From contig NZ_BMWG01000007.1 in the NCBI RefSeq assembly GCF_014651115.1, positions 62,001 through 126,000 on the forward strand: a stretch of 64,000 nt of DNA. The letters run 5' to 3'. Of the stretch, positions 15,779-24,780 are shown piece by piece; position 1 is the first letter of the stretch, and every line of letters starts with the position of its first letter. The notes under the pieces are model-generated. The model saw nothing but the letters and a program-made list of their open reading frames with translations. It had not been told where the DNA came from and searched no databases. Source of the DNA: Streptomyces inusitatus. Its GTDB lineage: Bacteria; Actinomycetota; Actinomycetes; Streptomycetales; Streptomycetaceae. Position numbers and translations under genes: made by a program.

Positions 15779-17905
15779 GTGACCGAGGGGCGATGGCGCA
15801 GGGCGAGCGGCGCCCTGCTGCGGGTGGCCGTGGTGTGGGCGGTCTCCACCCTGACGATGCTGGCGCTCGCCGCCGCGCTCCCCGACTTCCGGCTCCAGTC
15901 CCCGGGCGGGGACAGCGTCACCCGCACCGCCCTGACCGCCGCCTGGGGCGCGGGAGCCTTCGGCCTGCTGACCGCGCTGGTGTGGCCGCTGGTGGTGCGC
16001 GCCCTGCTGCTCGTGCCCGCCCTCGTCCTCGGCCTGCTGGTCTTCTTCCTCAACGGCTCACTGCTGCTGATCGCCCTGCGGCTGATCCCCGACGGCCGGG
16101 GCGACGCGGCCCCCGAGACCGCGGTCGTCGTCGCCGCCGTGATGTCCGCCGTCGCCTCGGCCACCTCCACCGCCCTCGCCGTGCGCGACGACAACGCCTA
16201 CCGCCGCCGGCTCTCCCGGCTCGCCACCCGCCGCCGTCGCCGCTCCGGCCAGGGCGAGGCCCCCGGCCCCTGCCCGCCCGGCCTGCTCTTCCTCCAGCTC
16301 GACGGCGTCGGCCACGAGGTACTCCTGCGCGCCGCCAAGGACGGCCTGATGCCCACCGTCGCCGACTGGCTCGCCGGCACCCACCGGCTCACCCCCTGGC
16401 GCACCGACTGGTCCAGCCAGACCGGCGCCAGCCAGCTCGGCATCCTCCACGGCTCCAACCACGACATCCCCGCCTTCCGCTGGTACGAGAAGGACCGCGG
16501 CCGGCTCATGGTCAGCAACCGCCCCGCCTCCGCCGTGGAACTCCAGCGCCGCGCCATCGCCCGCACCGGCGACGGCGGACTCCTCACCCACGACGGGGCC
16601 AGCCGGGGCAACCTCTTCAGCGGCGGGGCCGACCAGGTCGCCCTCGTCCTGTCCGTGTCCACCCGGCGCGACCGCGCCAACCGCTCACGGGCCGGATACT
16701 TCGCCTACTTCTCCGACCCCGCCAACGCGGTGCGCACCGCGCTCTCCTTCACCGCCGAAGTCGCCCGCGAGCTGCGCCAGTCCGTCCGCGCCCGGCTCCG
16801 CGGCGACCGGCCGCGCGTCTCCCGGGGCGGGCTCTACCCCTTCATCCGGGCCTTCGCCACCGTTGTCTCGCGCGATGTGGTGGTCGCCGCCGTCATCGGC
16901 GACATGCTGGCCGGACGTACCGCCGTCTACGCCGACCTCGTCGCCTACGACGAGGTCGCCCACCACTCGGGGCCGCACAGCGGGGACGCGGCACGGGTCC
17001 TCACCTCCCTGGACCGCTCGCTGGCACTGATCGCCAAGGCCTCCGAGCACGCGCCCCGCGACTACCGGATCGTGCTCCTCTCCGACCACGGGCAGAGCCC
17101 GGGGGAGACCTTCCAGGGCGCGTACGGGCTCAGCCTCAAAGACCTCGTACGCGCCGGCTGCGGACTGCCGGTGTCACGGCGCGCCGAGCGCTCCCGGTGC
17201 GGCGCGGAGGCCCGCGACGCCGCGGGGGACGCCCTGCGCCGCGCGCTGCACCGGCGGCTGGAGGAGGGCGAACCGCCGCCGGAGACCGGCCGGGGCACGG
17301 CCTTCGACCCGATCGTGCTCGCCTCCGGCAATCTCGGGCTGATCTCCTTCCCCGACGTCCCCGGACGGCTCAGCAGGGAGGAGATCGAGGCGCGCCACCC
17401 CGCACTCCTCGGCACCCTCGCCAACCACCCCGGCATCGGCTTCCTGCTGGTCCGCAGCGAGCGGTACGGCTCCGTGGTGCTCGGCGGCGGGACCGAGACG
17501 CCCCTCGCCGAGCTGGCCGACGGCCAAGGACCGCTCGCGGGCTTCGGCGAGGGCGCGGCCGACGCCGTACGCCGTACCGACTCCTTCCCCCATGTCGCCG
17601 ACATCATGGTCAACTCGATGTACGACCCGGAGACCGGCCGGGTGCACGCCTTCGAGGAGCAGATCGGCTCCCACGGCGGCCTCGGCGGAGAGCAGTCGCG
17701 CCCCTTCCTGCTCTCACCCGCCGAGCTCTCCGCCCCCGTCGCCCCCGGCGCGGAACTCGTCGGCGCGGAGGCCGTCCACCGGGTGCTGCGGCACTGGCTC
17801 CACGAGTGCACGGGCCCCCAGATCCCCGTCGGCGACTCCGCGCCCGGCCCGGCCGCACCCCAGGACCAGGCCCAGGCCCAGGACGACGGCGTCGAGGCGA
17901 TCTGA
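15779..17905 (+). CDS. membrane-anchored alkaline-phosphatase-like phosphodiesterase
   Basis: 708 residues from a GTG. The N-terminal ~145 residues hold four hydrophobic helices (about 12-35, 47-65, 68-95, 108-135) ending in an Arg-rich stop-transfer stretch; this part is often named holin-like. The rest is a type I phosphodiesterase/alkaline phosphatase fold: LFLQLDGVGHEVL with the first metal Asp, WSSQTGASQLGIL around the nucleophile region, YDEVAHHSGPHS and LSDHGQSPG with the Asp-His metal pair. It probably cleaves a phosphodiester or phosphomonoester on the membrane face. Start supported by GATGAGG upstream. Confidence 0.82.
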   Translation: MTEGRWRRASGALLRVAVVWAVSTLTMLALAAALPDFRLQSPGGDSVTRTALTAAWGAGAFGLLTALVWPLVVRALLLVPALVLGLLVFFLNGSLLLIALRLIPDGRGDAAPETAVVVAAVMSAVASATSTALAVRDDNAYRRRLSRLATRRRRRSGQGEAPGPCPPGLLFLQLDGVGHEVLLRAAKDGLMPTVADWLAGTHRLTPWRTDWSSQTGASQLGILHGSNHDIPAFRWYEKDRGRLMVSNRPASAVELQRRAIARTGDGGLLTHDGASRGNLFSGGADQVALVLSVSTRRDRANRSRAGYFAYFSDPANAVRTALSFTAEVARELRQSVRARLRGDRPRVSRGGLYPFIRAFATVVSRDVVVAAVIGDMLAGRTAVYADLVAYDEVAHHSGPHSGDAARVLTSLDRSLALIAKASEHAPRDYRIVLLSDHGQSPGETFQGAYGLSLKDLVRAGCGLPVSRRAERSRCGAEARDAAGDALRRALHRRLEEGEPPPETGRGTAFDPIVLASGNLGLISFPDVPGRLSREEIEARHPALLGTLANHPGIGFLLVRSERYGSVVLGGGTETPLAELADGQGPLAGFGEGAADAVRRTDSFPHVADIMVNSMYDPETGRVHAFEEQIGSHGGLGGEQSRPFLLSPAELSAPVAPGAELVGAEAVHRVLRHWLHECTGPQIPVGDSAPGPAAPQDQAQAQDDGVEAI

Positions 17906-18064
17906 GGCCCGGAGCGGCCCGCCCGGCATTACCCGGCGGGTAATCGACCGGCCCCCGCACTCTCCAGCACTCTGGTCCCACCGGAACCCGGGCGGCGCAC
18001 ACCGTCCGGGCTCCGGCTCCCCGACCAGTACCTGTACCTGTACCTCCCTGGAGGCTGATCCGCC

Positions 18065-18493
18065 ATGACCGCCACCCTGCTCACCGGCCTCGCCCGCACC
18101 ACCGAGCCGCAGACCGCGCTGCGCCGCTTCCTGGCTCTCGACGCCGTCGTGACCGGGGGCAACGGGCTGATCTACCTGGCCGCCGCCGGGCCCGTCGGAC
18201 GGCTCATCGGCGTCGGCCCCGTCTTCCTCACCGCGCTCGGCGCGGTCCTCACCGTGTACGGGGCGGCCGTCGGCCTCCTCGCCGCCCGCGAGCAGCCCGC
18301 CGCACTCGTGGTGAAGGCGGTCGTCGACATCAATCTGGTGTACGCCGTCCTCAGCGTCGCCGCACTGGCGCTCTGGCTCGACCCGACCACCGCGGGCGTC
18401 GTCTGGATCCCGCTCCAGGCGCTGATCGTCGCGGGCTTCGCGGTCCTCCAATTCCTGGCCCTGGCGGCCCGTGCCGCCAGGAACACTGCCTAG
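18065..18493 (+). CDS. four-helix hypothetical membrane protein
   Basis: 142 residues; ATG follows CTGGAGG at good spacing. Four hydrophobic segments (about 25-45, 50-70, 80-100, 110-133) make a compact integral membrane protein. Three TACCTG hexamers precede the ribosome site. The 3' end overlaps the convergent XRE gene by 4 nt. I do not recognise a characterised family. Confidence 0.8.
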   Translation: MTATLLTGLARTTEPQTALRRFLALDAVVTGGNGLIYLAAAGPVGRLIGVGPVFLTALGAVLTVYGAAVGLLAAREQPAALVVKAVVDINLVYAVLSVAALALWLDPTTAGVVWIPLQALIVAGFAVLQFLALAARAARNTA

Positions 18494-19296
18494 AACTCCA
18501 GGGACCGCAGATAGTCGACGGTCGCCGGATCGGCCGGGAGGAAGGTCTCGATGGCCAGCTCGGCGACCGTCACATCCATGGGCGTGTTGAACGTCGAGAT
18601 GGACGACACGAAGGACAGCGTCCGTCCGTCGTGCTCCACCACCATGGGCAGCGCGAAATAGGGGTACGGGGTGAAGTCCGCCAGGTCCGCCCCGCCGGTG
18701 CTCTCCGCCAGGGGGTAGGCGATGACCTCCTGGTACAGCTCGCGCAGGGCCTCGGAGCGGGCCAGCGCGATCTGACGCTCCATCTGGTGCAGCAGATGGC
18801 CGCGCCACTCCCGGAGGTTGCGGATGCGCGAGGCCAGCCCCTCGGGGTGGAGCGTGATCCGCATCGCGTTCAGCGGCGGGGCCAGCAGATGGGCGGGCAG
18901 CCCCTCCATCAGCATCATGATGCCCCGGTTGGCCGCGATGACGTTGTACAGCCCGTCCACGACCAGCGCCGGATAGGGCTCGTACCCCGTCAGCAGCCGG
19001 TCCATCCCCTCCCGCAGCGCCGCCATCGACGGATCGTCGATGGCGGTCTCCGCGTACCGGGGCGCGTAACCCGCCGCGAGGAGCAGGGAGTTGCGCTCCC
19101 TGACGGGTACGTCGAGATGTTCGGCCAGCCGCAGGACCATGTCCTCGCTCGGACGGGAGCGGCCGGTCTCGACAAAGCTGATGTGGCGCGCCGACGAGTC
19201 GGCGCGCAGGGCCAGATCCAGCTGGCTCACCTGCCGGCGCTGCCGCCAGCCGCGCAGCAGGGGGCCGATACCGGTACCGGATGCAACAGTCGTCAT
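18490..19296 (-). CDS. XRE family regulator with MmyB-like ligand domain
   Basis: 268 residues. The HTH at about 10-65 reads LLRGWRQRRQVSQLDLALRA, then ARHISFVETGRSRPS. Residues 85-260 form the MmyB-like sensor (PALVVDGLYNVIAANRGIM, then FTPYPYFALP and FNTPMDVTVAELAIETFLP), a PAS-related pocket reported to bind fatty acids in this family. A perfect palindrome lies just upstream of the ATG, suggesting autoregulation. The SsgA-like gene ends 65 nt upstream on the same strand. Confidence 0.9.
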   Translation of the reverse strand: MTTVASGTGIGPLLRGWRQRRQVSQLDLALRADSSARHISFVETGRSRPSEDMVLRLAEHLDVPVRERNSLLLAAGYAPRYAETAIDDPSMAALREGMDRLLTGYEPYPALVVDGLYNVIAANRGIMMLMEGLPAHLLAPPLNAMRITLHPEGLASRIRNLREWRGHLLHQMERQIALARSEALRELYQEVIAYPLAESTGGADLADFTPYPYFALPMVVEHDGRTLSFVSSISTFNTPMDVTVAELAIETFLPADPATVDYLRSLEF

Positions 19297-19303
19297 GCCA
19301 TGA

Positions 19304-19314
19304 CCGTATTACGG
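19304..19314. promoter_or_regulatory. palindrome in front of the XRE regulator
   Basis: CCGTATTACGG is an 11-bp perfect palindrome 8 nt upstream of the XRE start codon. On the minus strand it contains TAATAC, a possible -10 box, so a repressor bound there would block the promoter of its own gene. Confidence 0.4.
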
Positions 19315-19360
19315 CCCGCGATTATCACGGCGTGGCGATCCCCGGCCCCGGCCGCCGCGC

Positions 19361-19789
19361 TCACTCCTGTGTGTCCCGGGCCCCGGGCAGCAGGGCCGCC
19401 AGCGCCGCGTCGATGCCCAGCGCCCGCGATTCCAGGTCGGCGGGGACCGCCGTGTAGGAGTGGAGCAGGAAGTGCCGCAGCCTGCCGGTGGCGAACCGCA
19501 GCAGCGCCACCCCCTGCGGCGACCGCAGTTCGACCGTCGTACGGGTGCGTCCGCACGGCCGGATCCGTACATCGCCCCGGCCGGAGGGGGCGCGCAGCCC
19601 CGAGTCCAGCAGATCGCGGGCGAAGACCCAGGTGACGCTGGAGCCGTGGAGGGAGGCGGCGGCCGGGAAGGTCATCCGGACCGCGAGCGGGTCATCGGCG
19701 GTGTAGACCAGGCGGACCGTCATGGAGGCGATGGGCGGGGTGCCGTTGACGAGATGGGCCGGGATCGACTGCTCGACAGTGCGTAACAC
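19361..19789 (-). CDS. SsgA-like sporulation/cell-division protein (SALP) with TTA second codon
   Basis: 142 residues, typical SALP length. Family signatures: DDPLAVRMTF, VTWVFARDLLDSGL, SGRGDVRIRP and SPQGVALLRF. SALPs guide septum placement and peptidoglycan remodelling during sporulation in Streptomyces. The start is GTG (GAGGAG 7 nt upstream) and the second codon is TTA, the leucine codon read by the bldA tRNA, so translation should depend on development. A 17-bp inverted repeat lies upstream. It is not adjacent to ssgR or a known ssg locus, so I do not assign a letter. Confidence 0.92.
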   Translation of the reverse strand: MLRTVEQSIPAHLVNGTPPIASMTVRLVYTADDPLAVRMTFPAAASLHGSSVTWVFARDLLDSGLRAPSGRGDVRIRPCGRTRTTVELRSPQGVALLRFATGRLRHFLLHSYTAVPADLESRALGIDAALAALLPGARDTQE

Positions 19790-19824
19790 GAGTCGCTCCT
19801 CTGCTGCGGGTTCAACTCCTTGTA

Positions 19825-19841
19825 CTCAAGACGTGCTTGAG
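19825..19841. promoter_or_regulatory. inverted repeat upstream of the SsgA-like gene
   Basis: CTCAAGACGTGCTTGAG: 6-bp perfect arms with a 5-bp spacer, 36 bp before the SALP start and inside the 98-bp gap. A candidate operator for a dimeric regulator. Confidence 0.45.
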
Positions 19842-19887
19842 GGCCGAGGCGCAGCACAGGAATCGCCATCAAGTATTGTGAGGTGCG

Positions 19888-21318
19888 TCACAGCGGGTCG
19901 GGTGTCCGGTCGGCCTCAGGAGCCTTGCCGCGCGCGGCGATCCGCCGCTCCCACGCGGTCAGCGGCGGCCCGGTGAGCGCCGCCCGGCCCGGGCCGCGCA
20001 GCGCCGCCACCACGAGATCCGGGTGCAGCCAGGACGACGGAGGCTCGGCCAGGGCGAGCACCCCGAGATGGGCCCGGGCGAGACGGGCCCGGCCCGTCGC
20101 CGCCCGCGACAGCCGGGCGACACCGAGGCCGGCCAGCGCGCTCCCCGGGTGCTGGAGGTCCTGGGCCGCCGCCAGACGCCAGGCCGTCGCCACCGGGCGG
20201 GCCAGCGCCCGCTGCGCCCGCCGGGCGAGTCCCGGCTCGTCCAGCCGGTGTCCGCGCAGGGTGCGGCGGAGCTCCACCAGGCTCCGCGCCGCCACGCTCA
20301 GGCCCTGTCCGAGGAGTGGGTGGTGGGCGGCCACCGAGTCGCCGACGGCGATGAAGCCGTCGGGCCGCCCGGCCGTCTTCTCGAATCGGCGGCGGTCGAC
20401 GGTGATCCGGGTCAGCGCCACCTCGTCGGAGAGCGGGACCGCCCCGGAGATCAGCTCGCCGACCAGCGGATGGCGCACCGCCGAGCGGGCGAACGGCTCG
20501 AACTCCGCCGGGTCCGAGGACGGTTCGCCGCCCCGGGCGCCGGACAGGGTCACCATCCAGCGGTCGCCCTCGATCGGCACCAGCGTCGCCGTCCGGCCAG
20601 GCGCCGGGGCCGCCGGGTCGGCCTGGACGCTGACGACGGGGAAGCCCGCGCTGCCCGCCGGGGCCCGGTACAGCCGGGTCGCGCACACCAGGCCCGCGTC
20701 GACCCGGATCTCCTGGACCCGGCCCCGGCCGCCCAGTTCCGCGAGCCACCGCGGGGCCGGTGAGTCCCGCCCGGAGGCGTCCACGACGAGATCCGCCCCG
20801 AGGAGCAGCTCCCTGCCGTCGGCCCCGGTCGCCCGCACCCCGGTCACCCGGCGCGCCGTGCCTGTGAGTCCCAGTGCCGCGCAGCCCCGCAGCAGGGTGA
20901 CGGCCGGACGGTCCAGCACCTCTTCGCGGACCACCCAGTCCAGCAGGTCACGGCTGCACGCGAGGGCGAAGTGGGTCTCGGGCCAGCGTCTGAGCCAGCC
21001 CTGCGCCGACAGCGTCACCAGCCCCGTCGGCAGCGGCACCCGGTGCGCGCCGGCCGCCCGCCAGCGCGCGGTGACGCCCGGCAGCAGCTCCTCACAGGCC
21101 CGGACGCCGCCCGACCGGAGCAGATGGGCGTGGCGCGCCTGGGGGAGCGCGGCGCGCGGCTCGGGGCCCGGCGGCAGTGTGTCGCGTTCGACGACGGTGA
21201 TCTCGTCCGCGAGGCCGTCCAGGGCCGCCGCCGTGAGCATCCCGGCCCAGCCGCCGCCGATGACGACGGCGCGGCGGTGCGCGGTGACGAGGGAGCCGGC
21301 GGCACCGGGGCGCGTCAT
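19888..21318 (-). CDS. FAD-dependent monooxygenase/oxidoreductase
   Basis: 476 residues. The Rossmann dinucleotide fold is at the N-terminus (AVVIGGGWAGMLTAAAL), with VERDTLP after the second strand. LVVDASGRDSP and the second FAD motif AVGDSVAAHHPLLGQG are present; this is the pattern of aromatic hydroxylase-like and geranylgeranyl-reductase-like flavoproteins. The start overlaps the stop of the upstream membrane protein (ATGA), so it is the third gene of a metalloprotease-membrane protein-flavoprotein operon. Substrate unknown. Confidence 0.87.
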   Translation of the reverse strand: MTRPGAAGSLVTAHRRAVVIGGGWAGMLTAAALDGLADEITVVERDTLPPGPEPRAALPQARHAHLLRSGGVRACEELLPGVTARWRAAGAHRVPLPTGLVTLSAQGWLRRWPETHFALACSRDLLDWVVREEVLDRPAVTLLRGCAALGLTGTARRVTGVRATGADGRELLLGADLVVDASGRDSPAPRWLAELGGRGRVQEIRVDAGLVCATRLYRAPAGSAGFPVVSVQADPAAPAPGRTATLVPIEGDRWMVTLSGARGGEPSSDPAEFEPFARSAVRHPLVGELISGAVPLSDEVALTRITVDRRRFEKTAGRPDGFIAVGDSVAAHHPLLGQGLSVAARSLVELRRTLRGHRLDEPGLARRAQRALARPVATAWRLAAAQDLQHPGSALAGLGVARLSRAATGRARLARAHLGVLALAEPPSSWLHPDLVVAALRGPGRAALTGPPLTAWERRIAARGKAPEADRTPDPL

Positions 21319-22556
21319 CGCGTACCGGCCTTCGCGTTCGGCGCGGACAGGGGACCGGGGGCCGCGCCGGGAGCGGTGCGGGCGGCCGGGTGCGGCCGTA
21401 CGGCGGCGACGACCGGCGACTCCAGCGCCCGGGAGAGCCGTACCAGCCGGTCGCGCCCGGGTCCGAGCGCTGCCGTGAGCGCCCGCGCGCCCTCCTGCGC
21501 GTGTTCGTCGTCGGCGGGCGGGCGTCCGAGGTCACGGGCGGTCGCGGCGGCCACCACCATCGCCGCGACGCCCACCGTGTGCGCCCGTCGTCCCCGTGCG
21601 CCGCCGGTGAGGGCGGCGGCGTGGGCCCGCCGCCGCACCCGGTCGTCCAGATACGGCTGGAGCCTGAGCAGCTCGTCGTGGATCACTGTCTCCCGTACCG
21701 TCAGCCGCAGTCCGGCCGGGGCCCACCAGGGGATCCGGGGCAGTGGCGCGTGCGCTCCCGGCGTCGCGCGCAGACACCGCGACAGCGCGCCCAGCCGGGT
21801 GTAGGTCTGCCAGCTCCGCCGGAGCCCGGTGAACCGGGAGCCCAGCAGCGGCAGCAGAAAACCGGCGGCGATGACCAGCCCCGCGGCGGCGGCGACCGGC
21901 GGGGCCACCGAGGTGCTGAGCGCATCGCCGTCGCGGCCGGTCCACCGCAGCACCACGGCGGTCAGTTTGCAGAGGCCGAAGACGAGATTGAGCGCGAGAC
22001 CGACGACCAGCACGATCAGACCGAGCCGCAGCCAGTGCGCCACCGCCCGTGCCCAGCGCAGACACATCATCGTGGTCACGGCGGCGGAGGCGATGTGCGC
22101 GACCAGATAGGTCACGATCATCTCCCGGATGAAGGGGGTGTTCGCGTAGTACGTGTCGAGGTCCCGCAGCCGCTCCACCGGGGCCTCGCCCAGCGCGAAG
22201 AGGACGGGCAGCGCGACGACGGCCGTTCCGTAGACGGTGATCCAGCGCCGGGAGTCGCGCCGGACCCGGTCGCCCGGCCCCCCGCGCCAGTTGACGATGA
22301 GCACCAGACAGGCGCAGCTGAAGGCACACATGACGCAGTAGACCAGCGGGGCCGAGACATTGGGGATTCCCGTGATCTCATTGACCGCGGCGACGGTGGG
22401 CGGCGCGGCGAGGAAGAAGCAGACCGCTCCGGTGAGGAGGAGGAAGAGGACCGAGCGCACCAGCGGGTCGCGGGGATCGCGCCGGAAGGCGGGCAGTTTG
22501 GCGGCGAAGGCGATTCCGAGGGCGATGGCCGGAATGTAGTAGTCGCTGTTGCGCAT
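21315..22556 (-). CDS. MAB_1171c-type multi-pass membrane protein (copy 1)
   Basis: 413 residues. About seven hydrophobic helices in the first 240 residues (for example RSVLFLLLTGAVCFFLAAPP and LIVLVVGLALNLVFGLCKL) are followed by a cytosolic helical tail with the conserved TVIHDELLRLQPYLDDRVR motif. The family is annotated as a putative transporter, but no transport motif is visible; a receptor-like role is equally possible. It sits 6 nt downstream of a metalloprotease gene and overlaps the flavoprotein gene. Copy 2 is at 23593. Confidence 0.82.
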   Translation of the reverse strand: MRNSDYYIPAIALGIAFAAKLPAFRRDPRDPLVRSVLFLLLTGAVCFFLAAPPTVAAVNEITGIPNVSAPLVYCVMCAFSCACLVLIVNWRGGPGDRVRRDSRRWITVYGTAVVALPVLFALGEAPVERLRDLDTYYANTPFIREMIVTYLVAHIASAAVTTMMCLRWARAVAHWLRLGLIVLVVGLALNLVFGLCKLTAVVLRWTGRDGDALSTSVAPPVAAAAGLVIAAGFLLPLLGSRFTGLRRSWQTYTRLGALSRCLRATPGAHAPLPRIPWWAPAGLRLTVRETVIHDELLRLQPYLDDRVRRRAHAAALTGGARGRRAHTVGVAAMVVAAATARDLGRPPADDEHAQEGARALTAALGPGRDRLVRLSRALESPVVAAVRPHPAARTAPGAAPGPLSAPNAKAGTR

Positions 22557-22562
22557 GGATGA

Positions 22563-23141
22563 TCAGACCTGGCGGTGTCCGAGGGAGTCCTGGATGCGCT
22601 GGGCGACCGGGCTGCGCGGTGTCGTGGCGGGCCTTCGCTCCAGCCATCCGCGCAGCTGGGCCCCCAGCTCCAGACCAAAGGTCTCCGCCTCGGTCTCCTG
22701 GGCCTGCCGGAAGCCGGTGCGCGCGGCGAGCTGCCGCACGGCGCTCTTCAGCTCGTCCCCGGCCGGTCCGCAGGGTCCGCCGGGCTCCCCGGTCACCAGC
22801 CGCGCGGCGGCGGCCGGACCGGCGGGGCCGGAGCGCGCGGCGGCCGCGGCGCCCCCGCCGTGGTGCCCGGTGTGCCCGGCGACCATGTGCCAGACCTCGT
22901 GCCCGAAGATGATCAACTGGTGGACGGGGTGGGTGCTGGCCTGGACGCAGATCACGTCACGGTCCGTCATGTCGAGGTAGAGCCCGCTCGCGGTCCCCGG
23001 AGGGAAGTCGACGAACCGCAGGAGCACCGGCCGGCCCCGATGCTCGCCCAGCCGTGCGCACAGGGCGGCGAACACCTCGTCGGGACCGGCGGGGTCGGCC
23101 TGGTCAAGAGCCCGCGCGAGTTCATCACGGAGCTGGCGCAT
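22563..23141 (-). CDS. ImmA/IrrE-like zinc metalloprotease (copy 1)
   Basis: 192 residues from the ATG after AGGAGCG; the longer frame upstream is non-coding. The zinc site is GHEVWHMVAGH (HExxH) with a distal Glu in ETEAETFGLELG, the layout of ImmA/IrrE peptidases. RFVDFPPGTASGLYLD precedes it. Such proteins usually cleave an XRE-type repressor in response to a signal; they are often labelled 'toxin' in Streptomyces. Its stop is 6 nt from the membrane protein start, so the two are surely co-expressed. Confidence 0.85.
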   Translation of the reverse strand: MRQLRDELARALDQADPAGPDEVFAALCARLGEHRGRPVLLRFVDFPPGTASGLYLDMTDRDVICVQASTHPVHQLIIFGHEVWHMVAGHTGHHGGGAAAAARSGPAGPAAAARLVTGEPGGPCGPAGDELKSAVRQLAARTGFRQAQETEAETFGLELGAQLRGWLERRPATTPRSPVAQRIQDSLGHRQV

Positions 23142-23592
23142 GGCGCTCCTGGTGCCCACTGCACTCTCCCCGGTCGGTCGGCGGCTCAGCCTGGCACCAC
23201 ACCGTACAGAGGGTTGGGTTCGCGGTCTCGGGCCCCTGGCGAGGTTGCGAGTTTTCCGGACAGGCTGAGGGCGTGTCAGCCATGCGCGGGTGCTCGGCGA
23301 GGGGGCCGGCGGGCCGGAGAGTGCGCCGGTTGGGACTGTAATGGGCATGTCGATCAGCTCCGGTGGCGCGACCCGGGCCCGGACCCGGCCCGTACGGCGC
23401 CTCACCTCACCTTTGGCGGGATTCTGACGGGTGCGCACTCCCGGGGGAACCGGACGGCCGGTCGGGACGTCGCACCCCGGTGCGCCCCGGCCCCGGCGGG
23501 CTCCCCGCCCGGGCCCCGGACCGGCCCGGCCGTCCCCCGGCGGTCCCCCGGCCGTCCCCGAACCGCCCTCCGACGAGCCCTTCCCGGCCGGG
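23142..23592. other. 451-bp gap between the two protease/membrane-protein pairs
   Basis: No convincing coding frame in either direction; codon bias is lost in all frames. It must hold the promoter of the copy-1 operon (minus strand, near 23150-23300), but I see no clear -35/-10 pair or repeat. Confidence 0.6.
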
Positions 23593-24768
23593 TCAGACGT
23601 CCGAGAGCGCCGCCCGTCTGCTCGCCTCGTGGACCAGGGGCGAACTGCGCAGCGCGAGCGACATCCGTACGAGATCGTCCGCGCGGGTGGACGGCTGGAC
23701 GCATCTGCCGTCCCCGGCCAGGACCGTCCGCCCGGGGTCCGCCTCGTGCGCCAGCCCCGCCGCCGCGATCATCGCGGCGTCCGCCAGGATCTCGGCCTCC
23801 TCGGACGAGTGCCCCAGCGCCAGCGCACGGGCGTGGACCTCGTCGCGCACCGTCCCGTCGAAGTACGGGCGCAGACTGATGATCCCGTCGTGGATCGCCG
23901 CCTCCCGCCGGATCAGCCGCAGCTCCAGAGAGGCCCAGGGACCGATCGTCACCCCCGGCGCCCCGCCGCCCGCCGCCCCCGTCAGCCTGCTGGCCAGCGG
24001 GCCCAGCCTGCGATAGCGCACCGCCGTCCGCCAGCCGATGCCGAGCCGCTGGGTCACCAGCGGAAGCACGAACCCGCCGCCGATCAGCGGCGCGGCCAGC
24101 GCGGCCAGCGGCGGGGCCGCCTGGGTGCTCAGCCAGTCCCAGTCCCGCCCCGCCCAGCGGGCCGCGACCGCGACCAGCTTGGTGCCGTCGAACCCCAGAT
24201 TGAGCAGATAGCCGATGAAGATCAGCACCAGACCGGCGCGCAGCTCACCGGTCACCCGCCGGGACCAGTGCCAGCACAGCGCCGCCGTCACCACCGCCGC
24301 CGCCGTGTGCGCCAGCAGATAGAGAACGATCATCTCGCGGATGAACGGGGTCCTCGCGTAATGGGTGTCGAAGTCGCGCAACCGCTCCTCGGGGGCCTCC
24401 CCGACCAGGAACAGCAGAATCAGCGCGATGATCACCGCGCCGTAGGAGACCACACAGATCCGCGAGGTGCGCCGGGTGCTCTCGGTGGTCCCGCCCCGCC
24501 AGATGATGATCAGTACGAGACAGGCCCCGCTGAAGGCCGTCAGCACGCTGTAGACCACGGGCGCGGCGACATTGGCCACGCCCGTGACCCGGTTGATCGC
24601 CGCGATGGTGGGCACCGCCGCGAGCAGAAACACCAACGACGCCATCAGCAGCAGCCCGCACACCGCCCCCAGCAGAATGTCCTGCCGATTGCGGCACAGC
24701 GCGGGCAGCTTCAGCAGAAACGCCCCGAAGAGCAGCCCCGCCGGAATGATCATGCCCAGCTCTCCCAT
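23593..24768 (-). CDS. MAB_1171c-type multi-pass membrane protein (copy 2)
   Basis: 391 residues, same architecture as copy 1. Helices include MIIPAGLLFGAFLLKLPAL and MASLVFLLAAVPTIAAI, and the cytosolic tail carries EAAIHDGIISLRPYFDGTVR, aligned with TVIHDELLRLQPYLDDRVR of copy 1. Shared landmarks are a periplasmic-side TPFIREMIV-type loop and a W-A-G/R-D segment. It follows its own metalloprotease by 12 nt. The two copies are clearly paralogous but well diverged, so the duplication is old or the pairs were acquired separately. Confidence 0.82.
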   Translation of the reverse strand: MGELGMIIPAGLLFGAFLLKLPALCRNRQDILLGAVCGLLLMASLVFLLAAVPTIAAINRVTGVANVAAPVVYSVLTAFSGACLVLIIIWRGGTTESTRRTSRICVVSYGAVIIALILLFLVGEAPEERLRDFDTHYARTPFIREMIVLYLLAHTAAAVVTAALCWHWSRRVTGELRAGLVLIFIGYLLNLGFDGTKLVAVAARWAGRDWDWLSTQAAPPLAALAAPLIGGGFVLPLVTQRLGIGWRTAVRYRRLGPLASRLTGAAGGGAPGVTIGPWASLELRLIRREAAIHDGIISLRPYFDGTVRDEVHARALALGHSSEEAEILADAAMIAAAGLAHEADPGRTVLAGDGRCVQPSTRADDLVRMSLALRSSPLVHEASRRAALSDV

Positions 24769-24780
24769 GACCGGCCGCCC

